Assembly (NCBI GenBank): GCA_001788295.1
Contig: MGBO01000012.1
Location: 1-35,177, forward strand
Direction of reading: 5' to 3'
Source: Candidatus Roizmanbacteria bacterium RIFOXYC1_FULL_41_16
Lineage (GTDB): Bacteria > Patescibacteriota > Microgenomatia > UBA1406
DNA: 35,177 nt
Shown piece after piece: positions 16,211 through 23,218 of the stretch (positions within the stretch are counted from its first letter, which is position 1; each line of letters starts with the position of its first letter). A program made the translations under genes and the position numbers. Below the pieces are notes generated by a model. It saw only the letters and a list, made by a program, of their open reading frames with translations. It was not told the origin of the DNA and did not search any database.

Positions 16211-18044
16211 GTTTAGAAAGAACAAGAGCAGTTTCGCTAATTTTTTGATAACTAAAATCCTTGAGTAATATAGTTTGCGCTTGATCACACTGCCCTGCTC
16301 TGGATAAAGATAAAGCATATAAAACGTTTAGATCATGATGACCTTGATTGATTGAATAACCAATCTCAGCGTTTTTTAATGATAAAGTCAATCGATTTTG
16401 CTTTTTGTATTTTAATGCTAATCCATAAAAGTGTTTAGCATAAAAAGATTGCAGTTCCTTGTAAAAATAAATCGGATATATTGATTGACTTTTCTTTAGA
16501 AAATCAAGATTGAGTTTTGGCAAGGCGCCGGTGGGTTTGTTTTGAGATTGAAGAGTAATCTCGTCGAGCAGGCCAAAACCAGTTAATCTAAACTGAGGAT
16601 TGCCTATATAGGTATTAGTAAATATCCGCCGCTTAGCTAAATTGAGTTTGATAAATTGATGACCAATTTTATCGCTGTTTAAAGACGGAATGTATAAATC
16701 AGGATAATTATGTTTTAGGACTCTTTGGTAATTCGGTTTATAAAGATGAGATAAAGAAACAAGAATGATGTCAGGCCGGACCTTAAGAACAGAATGATAG
16801 TATTGGACTGGAAAAAGATCCATGTCACGCCCCATCAACAAAAGGCTGTTCTTGGGCAACTGACTCAGATAATTATTGGCATGTTGTTTAAAATAAGTAT
16901 TTTGAGACAAGAGGGAAATAAACAGAATATTTTTTAAACTAAACAAGATTGGGATCATAATTAGGACTATTAACCAGATACCACGATAAATCAGTTTGGC
17001 TAAGGCTTGTTTAAGAATAAATCTGGTTAACAGATGCCTGACCACGTTAAAGAATCCCTGATAGCCGACAAAGATAAAGATCGGCATAAAAATAAAAGAG
17101 AGCAAAAAATAGCGCTCCAACACGCCTTTGCTAAAATCTGAATATAAACTAACATCGGTGTAAAAAATAAGTAAAGGTCCGTACAACAACCAAAGAAAAA
17201 TTAGCGGCAGATATTGACGCCAATAAGACTTAATAATCACGATTATGCCAATAATGGCCAAACCAACACCAATTACAGTAAAATTATTAACCAGACTATT
17301 TAAGTAAAATTGAAGATTGCCAAATTTGCTAAAAAAACTTTGGTAGCTGCCCAAAGAGGTTGAAAAAAAACCATACTGGGCTCGAGTAAGCAGGCGCCAC
17401 AAGCCCAGGAAATTGTGCCTTTCCCAATAGATCAACGAGTTCTCGTTCCAGATAAGATAATAAAAAAAATAGGGTAATAAGGCTAAAACAAGATAGAAAA
17501 ACAACAATAGCTTGTTTTTTTTAAAAAAATTGATGACTTGATTAAATCGGTGTCGCTGAAAAAACAGATAGACCAGCAAGGACAGCATAATCACATAATG
17601 GAACAGAACGCCGATCAAGAATGTCATCCAAAACAAACGATGATCACGTTCCTGACGATTATTTAGAAAACGTAACAAAAAAAAACTATTCAGACTGATA
17701 ATAAAAATCGACAGAGTATAAATCTCTGGAACCAGGCTGTAGATCAAAAACAAATAAGAAAAACCAAGATAAACGATCGGTACTAATTGGTCTATTAATC
17801 CAGAAGTTTTAAACTTAAGCTGTTTAGCAAGATTCTTAGTTATAAAAAATAGACTAATCAGTGTTAGAACTCCAAACAGAGAGCTCATAGCCCCAATCTT
17901 CTGGGCCGCTGTACCAAAAGGAATTAGTCTAAATATAAAACCGATCAAATAGTAAATTGGAAATCCGGGCGGATGAATAGAACCGCGATTGTAAATAGCT
18001 GAAACAATATCACCAGAATCAGCTGCCCAGATATCCTGAAACAT
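16140..18044 (-). CDS. DUF2723/PMT-like membrane glycosyltransferase with C-terminal TPR-like region
   Basis: The N-terminus AADSGDIVSAIYNRGSIHPP followed by GFPIYYLIGFIFRLIPFG matches the DSGE....A..LG..HPPGYPLY signature of DUF2723, a GT-C relative of protein O-mannosyltransferases that uses polyprenyl-phosphate sugars. About ten hydrophobic spans follow, then a soluble domain. The last 100 residues (ALKYKKQNRLTLSLKNAEIG, YALSLSRAGQCDQAQTIL) look like TPR repeats. An in-frame TAA 12 bases upstream fixes the start near 18044, so the usual first membrane span is missing. A TATAAT box lies 8 bases before the ATG. It could glycosylate pilins or envelope polymers; this is inference. Confidence 0.8.
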   Translation of the reverse strand: MFQDIWAADSGDIVSAIYNRGSIHPPGFPIYYLIGFIFRLIPFGTAAQKIGAMSSLFGVLTLISLFFITKNLAKQLKFKTSGLIDQLVPIVYLGFSYLFLIYSLVPEIYTLSIFIISLNSFFLLRFLNNRQERDHRLFWMTFLIGVLFHYVIMLSLLVYLFFQRHRFNQVINFFKKNKLLLFFYLVLALLPYFFYYLIWNENSLIYWERHNFLGLWRLLTRAQYGFFSTSLGSYQSFFSKFGNLQFYLNSLVNNFTVIGVGLAIIGIIVIIKSYWRQYLPLIFLWLLYGPLLIFYTDVSLYSDFSKGVLERYFLLSFIFMPIFIFVGYQGFFNVVRHLLTRFILKQALAKLIYRGIWLIVLIMIPILFSLKNILFISLLSQNTYFKQHANNYLSQLPKNSLLLMGRDMDLFPVQYYHSVLKVRPDIILVSLSHLYKPNYQRVLKHNYPDLYIPSLNSDKIGHQFIKLNLAKRRIFTNTYIGNPQFRLTGFGLLDEITLQSQNKPTGALPKLNLDFLKKSQSIYPIYFYKELQSFYAKHFYGLALKYKKQNRLTLSLKNAEIGYSINQGHHDLNVLYALSLSRAGQCDQAQTILLKDFSYQKISETALVLSKLMVSCYQNRQGYEYWAQQYRLLQ

Positions 18045-18052
18045 TAAACGTA

Positions 18053-18058
18053 ATTATA
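18053..18058 (-). promoter_or_regulatory. -10 box for the DUF2723-like gene
   Basis: TATAAT on the minus strand at 18058-18053 leaves 8 bases to the ATG at 18044. It sits just after the pilin stop codon. No convincing -35 is present, so strength is uncertain. Confidence 0.5.
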
Positions 18059-18066
18059 GCTGACGA

Positions 18067-18606
18067 TCAATAGATACACCAGAAGCAAGCGGTGTTACTG
18101 CCGCCATTGACAGCACATTCACCGGTCGCGTCTGAAACTGGACCGTAATACTCAGTTGAGTAATCTGCAGAGGTAAATTTGGTATTACTGTCAGCCTCGC
18201 TAAAAGACTTTGATTGAGGGTCAAAACACATAGCAATATGTGAATTTGTCAATGTTGCGTCTTCTTTTGAAATATAAATGGCATCAAGACTTCCCTCAGC
18301 GAGTTCAATAAAGTTGTCCTTAAGTTCACCGGCATCAATTAAAGGCTGAATGACAACTTCTGGTGTAATTGTTTCAACGGTGGCGGCTGTATCAGTAATA
18401 GCGTCCCAGCCTGTTGGCCAAGCGTTTTTAAGAGCATAATAACGAATACCGGCATTAAAAATTTCCTGAGTGGTATTACGGACGCCAGTATCAGCACCTT
18501 TTCGGAATTGTTCAAAAGGATCAATTGCGGCCAAAAGGGCTACGGCTAAAGTACCAAGTAAAGCAATAACGATTAGCAACTCAATTAACGTAAAACCCTT
18601 TTTCAT
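18067..18606 (-). CDS. pilA: Type IV pilin, probable major subunit
   Basis: MKKG precedes FTLIELLIVIALLGTLAVAL, a canonical class III prepilin signal with Glu5. The helix continues LLAAIDPFEQFRKGADTG, a segment I associate with the main pilins of this bacterial group. The beta domain (about 60-179) ends with a disulfide-type pair in GECAVNGGSNTACFWCIY. The product is 179 aa. Being monocistronic, with its own good promoter and divergent from pilB-pilT-pilC, supports a major-subunit role, in contrast to the eight pilins packed in the other operon. The symbol is by role only. Confidence 0.85.
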   Translation of the reverse strand: MKKGFTLIELLIVIALLGTLAVALLAAIDPFEQFRKGADTGVRNTTQEIFNAGIRYYALKNAWPTGWDAITDTAATVETITPEVVIQPLIDAGELKDNFIELAEGSLDAIYISKEDATLTNSHIAMCFDPQSKSFSEADSNTKFTSADYSTEYYGPVSDATGECAVNGGSNTACFWCIY

Positions 18607-18632
18607 AATTATTTTAAATTAGTAATACATTC

Positions 18633-18683
18633 AGAATAGAATATCTAAAATTGTTTGTCAAGTGTTTTTAATTCATATACAAT
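18633..18683. promoter_or_regulatory. Overlapping divergent promoters for pilin (minus) and pilBTC (plus)
   Basis: Plus strand: TTGTCA (18655-18660), 17-base spacer, TACAAT (18678-18683), then 6 bases to the pilB ATG at 18690, so pilB should be leaderless. Minus strand: TTGACA (18661-18656), 17-base spacer, TATTCT (18638-18633), with about 26 bases to the pilin ATG. The two -35 boxes occupy nearly the same bases (TTGTCAA), so polymerase can bind in only one direction at a time. Confidence 0.75.
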
Positions 18684-18689
18684 GATTTA

Positions 18690-20408
18690 ATGCTGAAATA
18701 TTCGTTTAAGAAATTTTTGGATTATCTTGTACATGATGGTGTCCTTACAGAGCCCCAAGCTAAGCAGGCAGAACTGGAAATCCTTAAATCTGATCTTGAA
18801 CCAGAGGACTTTATTTTGAAAAAGAAGCTGGCCACCAATGAGCAGGTGCTGACCGCTAAAGCCAAGGCTCTGGGTTTTGAATATGTTTCACTGACTAATG
18901 TGGCGGTTTCGCCCCAGGCAATTACTCTGATTCCAGAGGTAATTGCCAAACAATATGTTGTCTTTCCAATCGAATACGATCACAAGAACAATGTTTTGAA
19001 AGTGGTCATGGAGGATCCTTTAAATCTGGACATCATCAGTTTTCTTGAAAAGAAAACCAATAAGAAGATTGTTCCTTATATGTCGTCAAAAGACGAAATC
19101 ATTGAGGCAATCAGAATTCAGTATCAGCAGAGCATTTCACCGACTGTAACCACCGCTCTTGAGGAGTATTCTGATCAGCAAAAAGAAGAGCAAGGAGCCA
19201 TTTCTAAATCACAGATAATTAAGGAACCGCCTATTGCCAGACTGGTTAACACCATTCTTGAATATGCAGTCAAAGGCCGAGCCTCAGATATTCACATTGA
19301 GCCACAGGAATTTAAAACCCGAGTCCGTTACCGGATTGACGGCATTCTTTATGAAAAATTAAGCCTGCCCCGCTCCCTTCACGAATCGTTTGTTTCCAGA
19401 ATCAAAATTCTGTCGCAGATGCGCATTGACGAGCGCCGCTTACCACAAGATGGCCGGTTCACCTTTAAAATCGGTGATCAAGAAGTGGATTTGCGTGTTT
19501 CCAGTTTGCCGACAGTTCACGGCGAAAAAATTGTGATGAGATTGCTCAAAAAAACCGGCGGCATCCCTAGCTTACCCGATCTGGGTTTGACCGGCACTGG
19601 CTTGCAAAATCTTGAGGCGGCAATTACCAAACCCTACGGCATTATTTTGATTACCGGACCAACCGGTTCTGGTAAAACCACAACTTTGTATTCAATTTTA
19701 TCTCGGTTAAATAAACCCGGAGTCAATATTCTGACCCTGGAGGATCCGGTAGAATATGAAATTCCCGGCATTAACCAGGTGCAAATTAATGTTCAGGCCG
19801 GTCTGACTTTTGCTAACGGATTGCGTTCTTTTTTACGACAGGATCCCAATATTATTCTTGTTGGTGAAATCCGTGACCAGGAAACTACTAATTTGGCAAT
19901 CCAGGCCGCTCTTACCGGCCATTTGGTTTTTTCCACTCTTCATACCAATGACGCCGCGACCGCCATTCCGAGATTGATTGACTTGGGTGCAGAACCGTTT
20001 TTGGTGGCCTCAGTTTTGGCTGCAACAGTGGGTCAGCGGATTATGCGTAAAATTTGCCCCAGTTGTAAAGTCAGCTATCAACCCTCCAAAGAGATCGAAG
20101 ACTCGGTCCGTAAGACTCTCGGACCTCTTTTACCCTCAAAGCTCGCTAATCAACCGCTGACTTTTTATAAAGGCAAAGGCTGCGATGAATGTGGCCAGAG
20201 CGGTTATTTTGGCCGCGTGGGAATTTTTGAAGTCATTCTCGCCAACCAACAAATGTCTCAATTAATTCTAAAAAGCGCCACCGCCGAGGAAATTGCCAAA
20301 GAGGCTAAAAAATTTGGCACTATTAATATGATTGAGGACGGTTATTTAAAAGTTTTGGCCGGGGTCACAACGGTTGAAGAAGTCCTGAGAGTGGCACAAG
20401 AAAGATGA
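18690..20408 (+). CDS. pilB: Type IV pilus extension ATPase PilB
   Basis: PilB is the hexameric secretion ATPase that drives pilus polymerisation. The 572-aa protein has an MshEN-like N-terminal domain (about 1-150), a possible nucleotide or c-di-GMP binding region in this family. The ATPase core has Walker A ITGPTGSGKTTTLYSIL, the Asp box EDPVEYEIPGINQVQIN, Walker B IILVGEIRDQETTNLAIQAA and the His box TGHLVFSTLHTNDA. A tetracysteine zinc site is present (CPSCKVSY and CDECGQSGYFGRVGIFEV). Its TGA overlaps the pilT ATG. All catalytic motifs are intact. Confidence 0.96.
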   Translation: MLKYSFKKFLDYLVHDGVLTEPQAKQAELEILKSDLEPEDFILKKKLATNEQVLTAKAKALGFEYVSLTNVAVSPQAITLIPEVIAKQYVVFPIEYDHKNNVLKVVMEDPLNLDIISFLEKKTNKKIVPYMSSKDEIIEAIRIQYQQSISPTVTTALEEYSDQQKEEQGAISKSQIIKEPPIARLVNTILEYAVKGRASDIHIEPQEFKTRVRYRIDGILYEKLSLPRSLHESFVSRIKILSQMRIDERRLPQDGRFTFKIGDQEVDLRVSSLPTVHGEKIVMRLLKKTGGIPSLPDLGLTGTGLQNLEAAITKPYGIILITGPTGSGKTTTLYSILSRLNKPGVNILTLEDPVEYEIPGINQVQINVQAGLTFANGLRSFLRQDPNIILVGEIRDQETTNLAIQAALTGHLVFSTLHTNDAATAIPRLIDLGAEPFLVASVLAATVGQRIMRKICPSCKVSYQPSKEIEDSVRKTLGPLLPSKLANQPLTFYKGKGCDECGQSGYFGRVGIFEVILANQQMSQLILKSATAEEIAKEAKKFGTINMIEDGYLKVLAGVTTVEEVLRVAQER

Positions 20409-21460
20409 TCAATCCATCACAATTAATTGACGAAGTTATTAATCGCAACGCCTCTGATTTGCATTTGGTCGTTGGCTATCCACCGGCCGTACGTGTCAAT
20501 ACGGTCTTAATTCAACTCAGCCTGTACCCGACTCTGACTCAGGAAGATGTCCATTCTTTTATAATGACTTTTACCACCAAAGAACAGCAGGAAATTTATT
20601 ATTTGAATAAAGAAATTGATTTTAGTCTGGTTCACAACACTTTTCGATTTCGTGCCAACGCCTACTATCAGCTTGGGCAAATGTCTATTTCATTAAGATT
20701 GATTCCGGAAAAAATTAAATCACTGGACGATTTAAAATTACCAAGTATTTTGCATCAAATTCCCAATTTTAAACAAGGTTTTGTTTTGATTACCGGCCAA
20801 ACCAGTCAGGGTAAGTCAACAACCATGGCCTCAATTATTAACGAAATCAATATTAATCGCCAGCTCCATATTATCACGGTCGAAGATCCGATTGAGTTTA
20901 CCTACCCCAAGGCCAAAGCTATTGTTTCTCAGCGGGAGGTTAAGCATGATACTCTTTCTTTTAATAATGCCTTGCGTTCGGTTTTACGTGAAGATCCGGA
21001 TGTGATTGTAGTGGGTGAAATGCGCGATTATGAGACTATTTCTAGCGCCTTAACTCTCGCCGAAACCGGACATTTGGTATTTTCGACTCTTCATACTAAT
21101 ACCGCCACTCAGACAATTGACCGGATTATTGACGTTTTTCCAGAAGAACAACAACCACAGGTTCGCGTACAACTAGCCAATGTTCTCAAGTCAATTGTCT
21201 GCCAGCGTTTGCTTCCGGACCTGAAGGAGGAAGGCTTGATTCCGGCGGTTGAAATCTTGTTTAATAATTCAGCCGTTGCCTCTCTTATTCGCGAAGGGAA
21301 AAGTTTTCAGATCGATAACGTATTACATACATCTGCCTCTGAAGAGATGATTCTGTTTGAACAATATTTGAAGCAAATGACTGATAAAGGGCTGATTCGC
21401 AAAGAAACCGCTCTAAAATATGCGTTTAGAACTAAATTAATTCAGGAACTTTTAAAATAA
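20405..21460 (+). CDS. pilT: Type IV pilus retraction ATPase PilT
   Basis: PilT powers pilus retraction. The 351-aa protein has the N-terminal PAS-like region with NRNASDLHLVVGYPPAVRVN. Walker A is TGQTSQGKSTTMASI, which keeps G-x4-GKS but differs from the usual GPTGSGKST. The Asp box is VEDPIEFTYP, Walker B VIVVGEMRDYETISSAL and the His box TGHLVFSTLHTNTA. The C-terminal NNSAVASLIREGKSFQ corresponds to the AIRNLIRE retraction motif. Its presence implies dynamic pili used for twitching, attachment or DNA uptake. It overlaps pilB by 4 bases and precedes pilC by 1 base. Confidence 0.94.
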   Translation: MINPSQLIDEVINRNASDLHLVVGYPPAVRVNTVLIQLSLYPTLTQEDVHSFIMTFTTKEQQEIYYLNKEIDFSLVHNTFRFRANAYYQLGQMSISLRLIPEKIKSLDDLKLPSILHQIPNFKQGFVLITGQTSQGKSTTMASIINEININRQLHIITVEDPIEFTYPKAKAIVSQREVKHDTLSFNNALRSVLREDPDVIVVGEMRDYETISSALTLAETGHLVFSTLHTNTATQTIDRIIDVFPEEQQPQVRVQLANVLKSIVCQRLLPDLKEEGLIPAVEILFNNSAVASLIREGKSFQIDNVLHTSASEEMILFEQYLKQMTDKGLIRKETALKYAFRTKLIQELLK

Positions 21461-21461
21461 A

Positions 21462-22685
21462 ATGCAGTTTGATTATCAGATCATCGATCGCAAACATAAG
21501 CGCAGTCACGGCACCATTGAAGCTAGCTCGATGAAAGAGGCCAGAAGCATTCTGAAAGAAAAAGAGGCTTTTATCGTCCGTCTGAAAGCCAAAACTGAAA
21601 TCTTTAAAAATATTCAGGGCTTGCGCCGAAATAAGAACGGCAAACTTAATTTTAATTCGCTGGTAGATTTTACCAGACAGATGGGGATTATGATTAATGC
21701 CGGCCTGTCACTGGTAGACGCACTTAGTATTATTGTTGACCAAACCAAGGATATTAATCAAAAACTGGTGATCGGCCGCTTGTCTGATTACATTAAAAGC
21801 GGTTCTTCTCTTTCCACCGGAATGACTGATATGCCCGACAGTTTTCCTAATTATTACATTTCGCTTATTAAAGCCGGTGAATCCTCGGGCAAATTGGACG
21901 ATGTTTTTTTGCGTTTGGCCGAAAATCTAGAAAAATCCCGGGAGTTCAGGGGCAAAGTAAGCGGTGCCTTGGTTTATCCGATGTTAATTATCATTGGTAT
22001 CGTAGTAGTTGCTTTTGTGATGATGACTTTTGTTTTACCGCAACTATTGGAAATGTATAAAAACTTTGATGTCGAATTACCGGCCACAACCCAATTTATC
22101 ATTAACTTTTCTAATTTTCTTTCTAAATTCTGGCCTTTGGTAATTGTCGCCACATTTGTTGCCGGTGTACTTTTAAGAACATTACTTACTAAACCTCGTT
22201 ACCGCCGAATACTTGATATGTATTTGATCAAAATGCCGGTCTTTGGCAACATTATTCAAAAATCTATTCTGGTTGAGACGACCCGAACTTTATCAATTTT
22301 AATTCAATCCGGCGTACCATTATTGGAAAGTTTGACGATTGTCAAAAGAACTACTAATAACGCCTTGTATCGAGAGGCTTTTGAAGATATTTATAATGAT
22401 GTGGAAAAAGGCCGATCTCTGGGTGAATCATTGGCTTCCTCAGGTATTTTTCCAGCTATTTTTGTACAAATGACCAGCGTTGGCGAACGCACCGGTAAAC
22501 TTGACGATACTCTGCTTCGACTGTCAAAGTATTTCCAAATGGAATCCGAACTGGCAATCAAAACCGCCACTACTCTGATCGAGCCAGCCATTTTGGTAAT
22601 TTTGGGTTTGGGAGTGGGCTTTTTGATTACTTCGATCCTGACGCCGATCTACAACCTCACCGGTTCCATCGGTTCCGCTCGATAA
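21462..22685 (+). CDS. pilC: Type IV pilus inner-membrane platform protein PilC (GspF family)
   Basis: PilC sits in the membrane between the ATPases and the growing pilus. The 407-aa protein has two GspF domains (about 65-190 and 270-395), each with a characteristic sequence: FTRQMGIMINAGLSLVDAL and TRTLSILIQSGVPLLESL, then LIKAGESSGKLDDVFLRLAE and MTSVGERTGKLDDTLLRLSK. Three membrane segments are evident (about 170-195, 215-240 and 375-400). It follows pilT by one base and ends a three-gene operon, facing tRNA-His in convergent orientation with only 19 bases between and no visible terminator. Confidence 0.95.
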   Translation: MQFDYQIIDRKHKRSHGTIEASSMKEARSILKEKEAFIVRLKAKTEIFKNIQGLRRNKNGKLNFNSLVDFTRQMGIMINAGLSLVDALSIIVDQTKDINQKLVIGRLSDYIKSGSSLSTGMTDMPDSFPNYYISLIKAGESSGKLDDVFLRLAENLEKSREFRGKVSGALVYPMLIIIGIVVVAFVMMTFVLPQLLEMYKNFDVELPATTQFIINFSNFLSKFWPLVIVATFVAGVLLRTLLTKPRYRRILDMYLIKMPVFGNIIQKSILVETTRTLSILIQSGVPLLESLTIVKRTTNNALYREAFEDIYNDVEKGRSLGESLASSGIFPAIFVQMTSVGERTGKLDDTLLRLSKYFQMESELAIKTATTLIEPAILVILGLGVGFLITSILTPIYNLTGSIGSAR

Positions 22686-22704
22686 TTCAACTTAACTCTT
22701 TTCT

Positions 22705-22780
22705 TGGGGTGGCTGACCGGATTTGAACCGGCAACATCCTCCTCCACAGGGAGGCGCTCTGCCGTTGAGCTACAGCCACC
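22705..22780 (-). tRNA. tRNA-His (anticodon GTG), CCA encoded
   Basis: The minus strand folds as a full cloverleaf. The acceptor GTGGCTG pairs with CAGCCAC, an extra G-1 pairs with C73 (the tRNA-His identity pair), the anticodon loop is CTGTGGA within a CCTCC/GGAGG stem, and the T-arm is GCCGG-TTCAAAT-CCGGT. The 3' CCA is encoded, unlike the other three tRNAs here. The 28 bases at the 5' end recur, with one mismatch and a 19-base insert, at 23040-23086. Confidence 0.95.
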
Positions 22781-22788
22781 AATAAGGA

Positions 22789-23034
22789 TTATTCTAACAA
22801 TTTGTTTCTCAATTCTCTACCGGCACCACTTTTCAAATAAATTTCTAATTCCCTGGCAGCACTACGGTCTAAACATTCTTGTGCAAATATCAAAATAAAT
22901 GGACCACGATTAACAGTTGATTTGGTAGCAAAAGAACCACTATTATGTTGTTTAAGACGTCTGAATAAGTTTGACGTTATACCAGTATAATATTTCCTGT
23001 CTTTCTTACTTTGTAAAATATATACATAATACAT
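22789..23034 (-). CDS. GIY-YIG domain endonuclease (small URI/YhbQ-like)
   Basis: Single-domain GIY-YIG nucleases cut DNA with one catalytic domain. The 81-aa product has the motif pair as YYVYILQS and KYYTGIT, then NLFRRLKQHNSG with the catalytic Arg, FILIFAQECLDRSAARELE with the metal-binding Glu, and the C-terminal YLKSGAGRELRNKLL. I chose ATG 23034. The track's longer frame reads into a copy of tRNA-His sequence and would add a tRNA-derived N-terminus. It sits between the intact tRNA-His and a duplicated, interrupted 5' piece of that tRNA, so it may belong to a mobile unit targeting tRNA genes. Confidence 0.85.
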   Translation of the reverse strand: MYYVYILQSKKDRKYYTGITSNLFRRLKQHNSGSFATKSTVNRGPFILIFAQECLDRSAARELEIYLKSGAGRELRNKLLE

Positions 23035-23039
23035 TATCT

Positions 23040-23086
23040 GCTCTGCCATTGACCCGCCTACGGCGGGCAGGGCTACAGCCACCAAT
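23040..23086 (-). repeat. Duplicated 5' fragment of tRNA-His, split by a palindromic insert
   Basis: Bases 23040-23052 plus 23072-23086 equal the 28 bases at 22756-22783 (5' end of tRNA-His and 3 flanking bases), with a single mismatch (A at 23048 for G at 22764). A 19-base insert, CCCGCCTACGGCGGGCAGG on the plus strand, interrupts the copy within the D-stem. The copy lies in direct orientation 284 bases from the original, with the GIY-YIG gene between. The fragment cannot fold as a tRNA. Confidence 0.9.
23053..23071. repeat. Short palindromic GC-rich insert
   Basis: CCCGCC-TAC-GGCGGG followed by CAGG is a perfect 6-bp stem with a 3-base loop, much richer in GC than its surroundings. Comparing with the intact tRNA-His copy shows that it is an exact insertion with no missing target bases. 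Its stem is the same as that of the thrS terminator at 31328-31344, probably by chance. It resembles REP-like palindromes that recur in many environmental bacterial genomes; that is recollection, not shown here. Confidence 0.7.
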
Positions 23087-23095
23087 TATGTGCTT

Positions 23096-23116
23096 GCACT
23101 GAGCCTGTCGAAGTGC
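23096..23116. repeat. Short palindromic repeat abutting tRNA-Arg(TCT)
   Basis: GCACT-GAGCCTGTCGA-AGTGC forms a 5-bp stem. The core CTTCGACAGGCTCAG (minus strand) is a motif I recognise as a widespread dispersed intergenic repeat in CPR and other environmental bacteria. Its last three bases are also the 3' end of tRNA-Arg(TCT), so the repeat begins exactly where a CCA tail would otherwise be encoded. Confidence 0.6.
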
Positions 23117-23187
23117 TTCCAAGAGGATTCGAACCTCTGACCTTCCGCTTAGAAGGCGGACGCTCTATCCGACTGAGCTATGGAAGC
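23114..23187 (-). tRNA. tRNA-Arg (anticodon TCT)
   Basis: The minus strand folds with acceptor GCTTCCA/TGGAAGC, D-arm GCTC...GAGC, anticodon stem TCCGC/GCGGA around loop CTTCTAA (anticodon TCT, reads AGA/AGG), T-arm AGAGG-TTCGAAT-CCTCT and discriminator A. CCA is not encoded: the next bases are CTT, already part of a palindromic repeat. The tRNA would depend on CCA-adding enzyme. Confidence 0.95.
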
Positions 23188-23218
23188 ATGTATAAATATT
23201 ATATCAAGAGATTGACTC

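Noticed and set aside
20793-20822. PilT Walker A variant TGQTSQGKST as an inactive ATPase
   Set aside because: The G-x4-GK-S pattern is intact, and the Asp, Walker B, His and C-terminal retraction motifs are all present.
22704-22898. Plus-strand ORF starting MGWLTGFEPATSSSTGRRSAVE
   Set aside because: This is the typical spurious translation of the reverse complement of a tRNA (here tRNA-His) running into the GIY-YIG antisense strand.
22789-23085. 98-aa form of the GIY-YIG protein
   Set aside because: The extra N-terminal residues come from the tRNA-His fragment and the palindromic insert. The domain starts naturally at MYYVYILQS.
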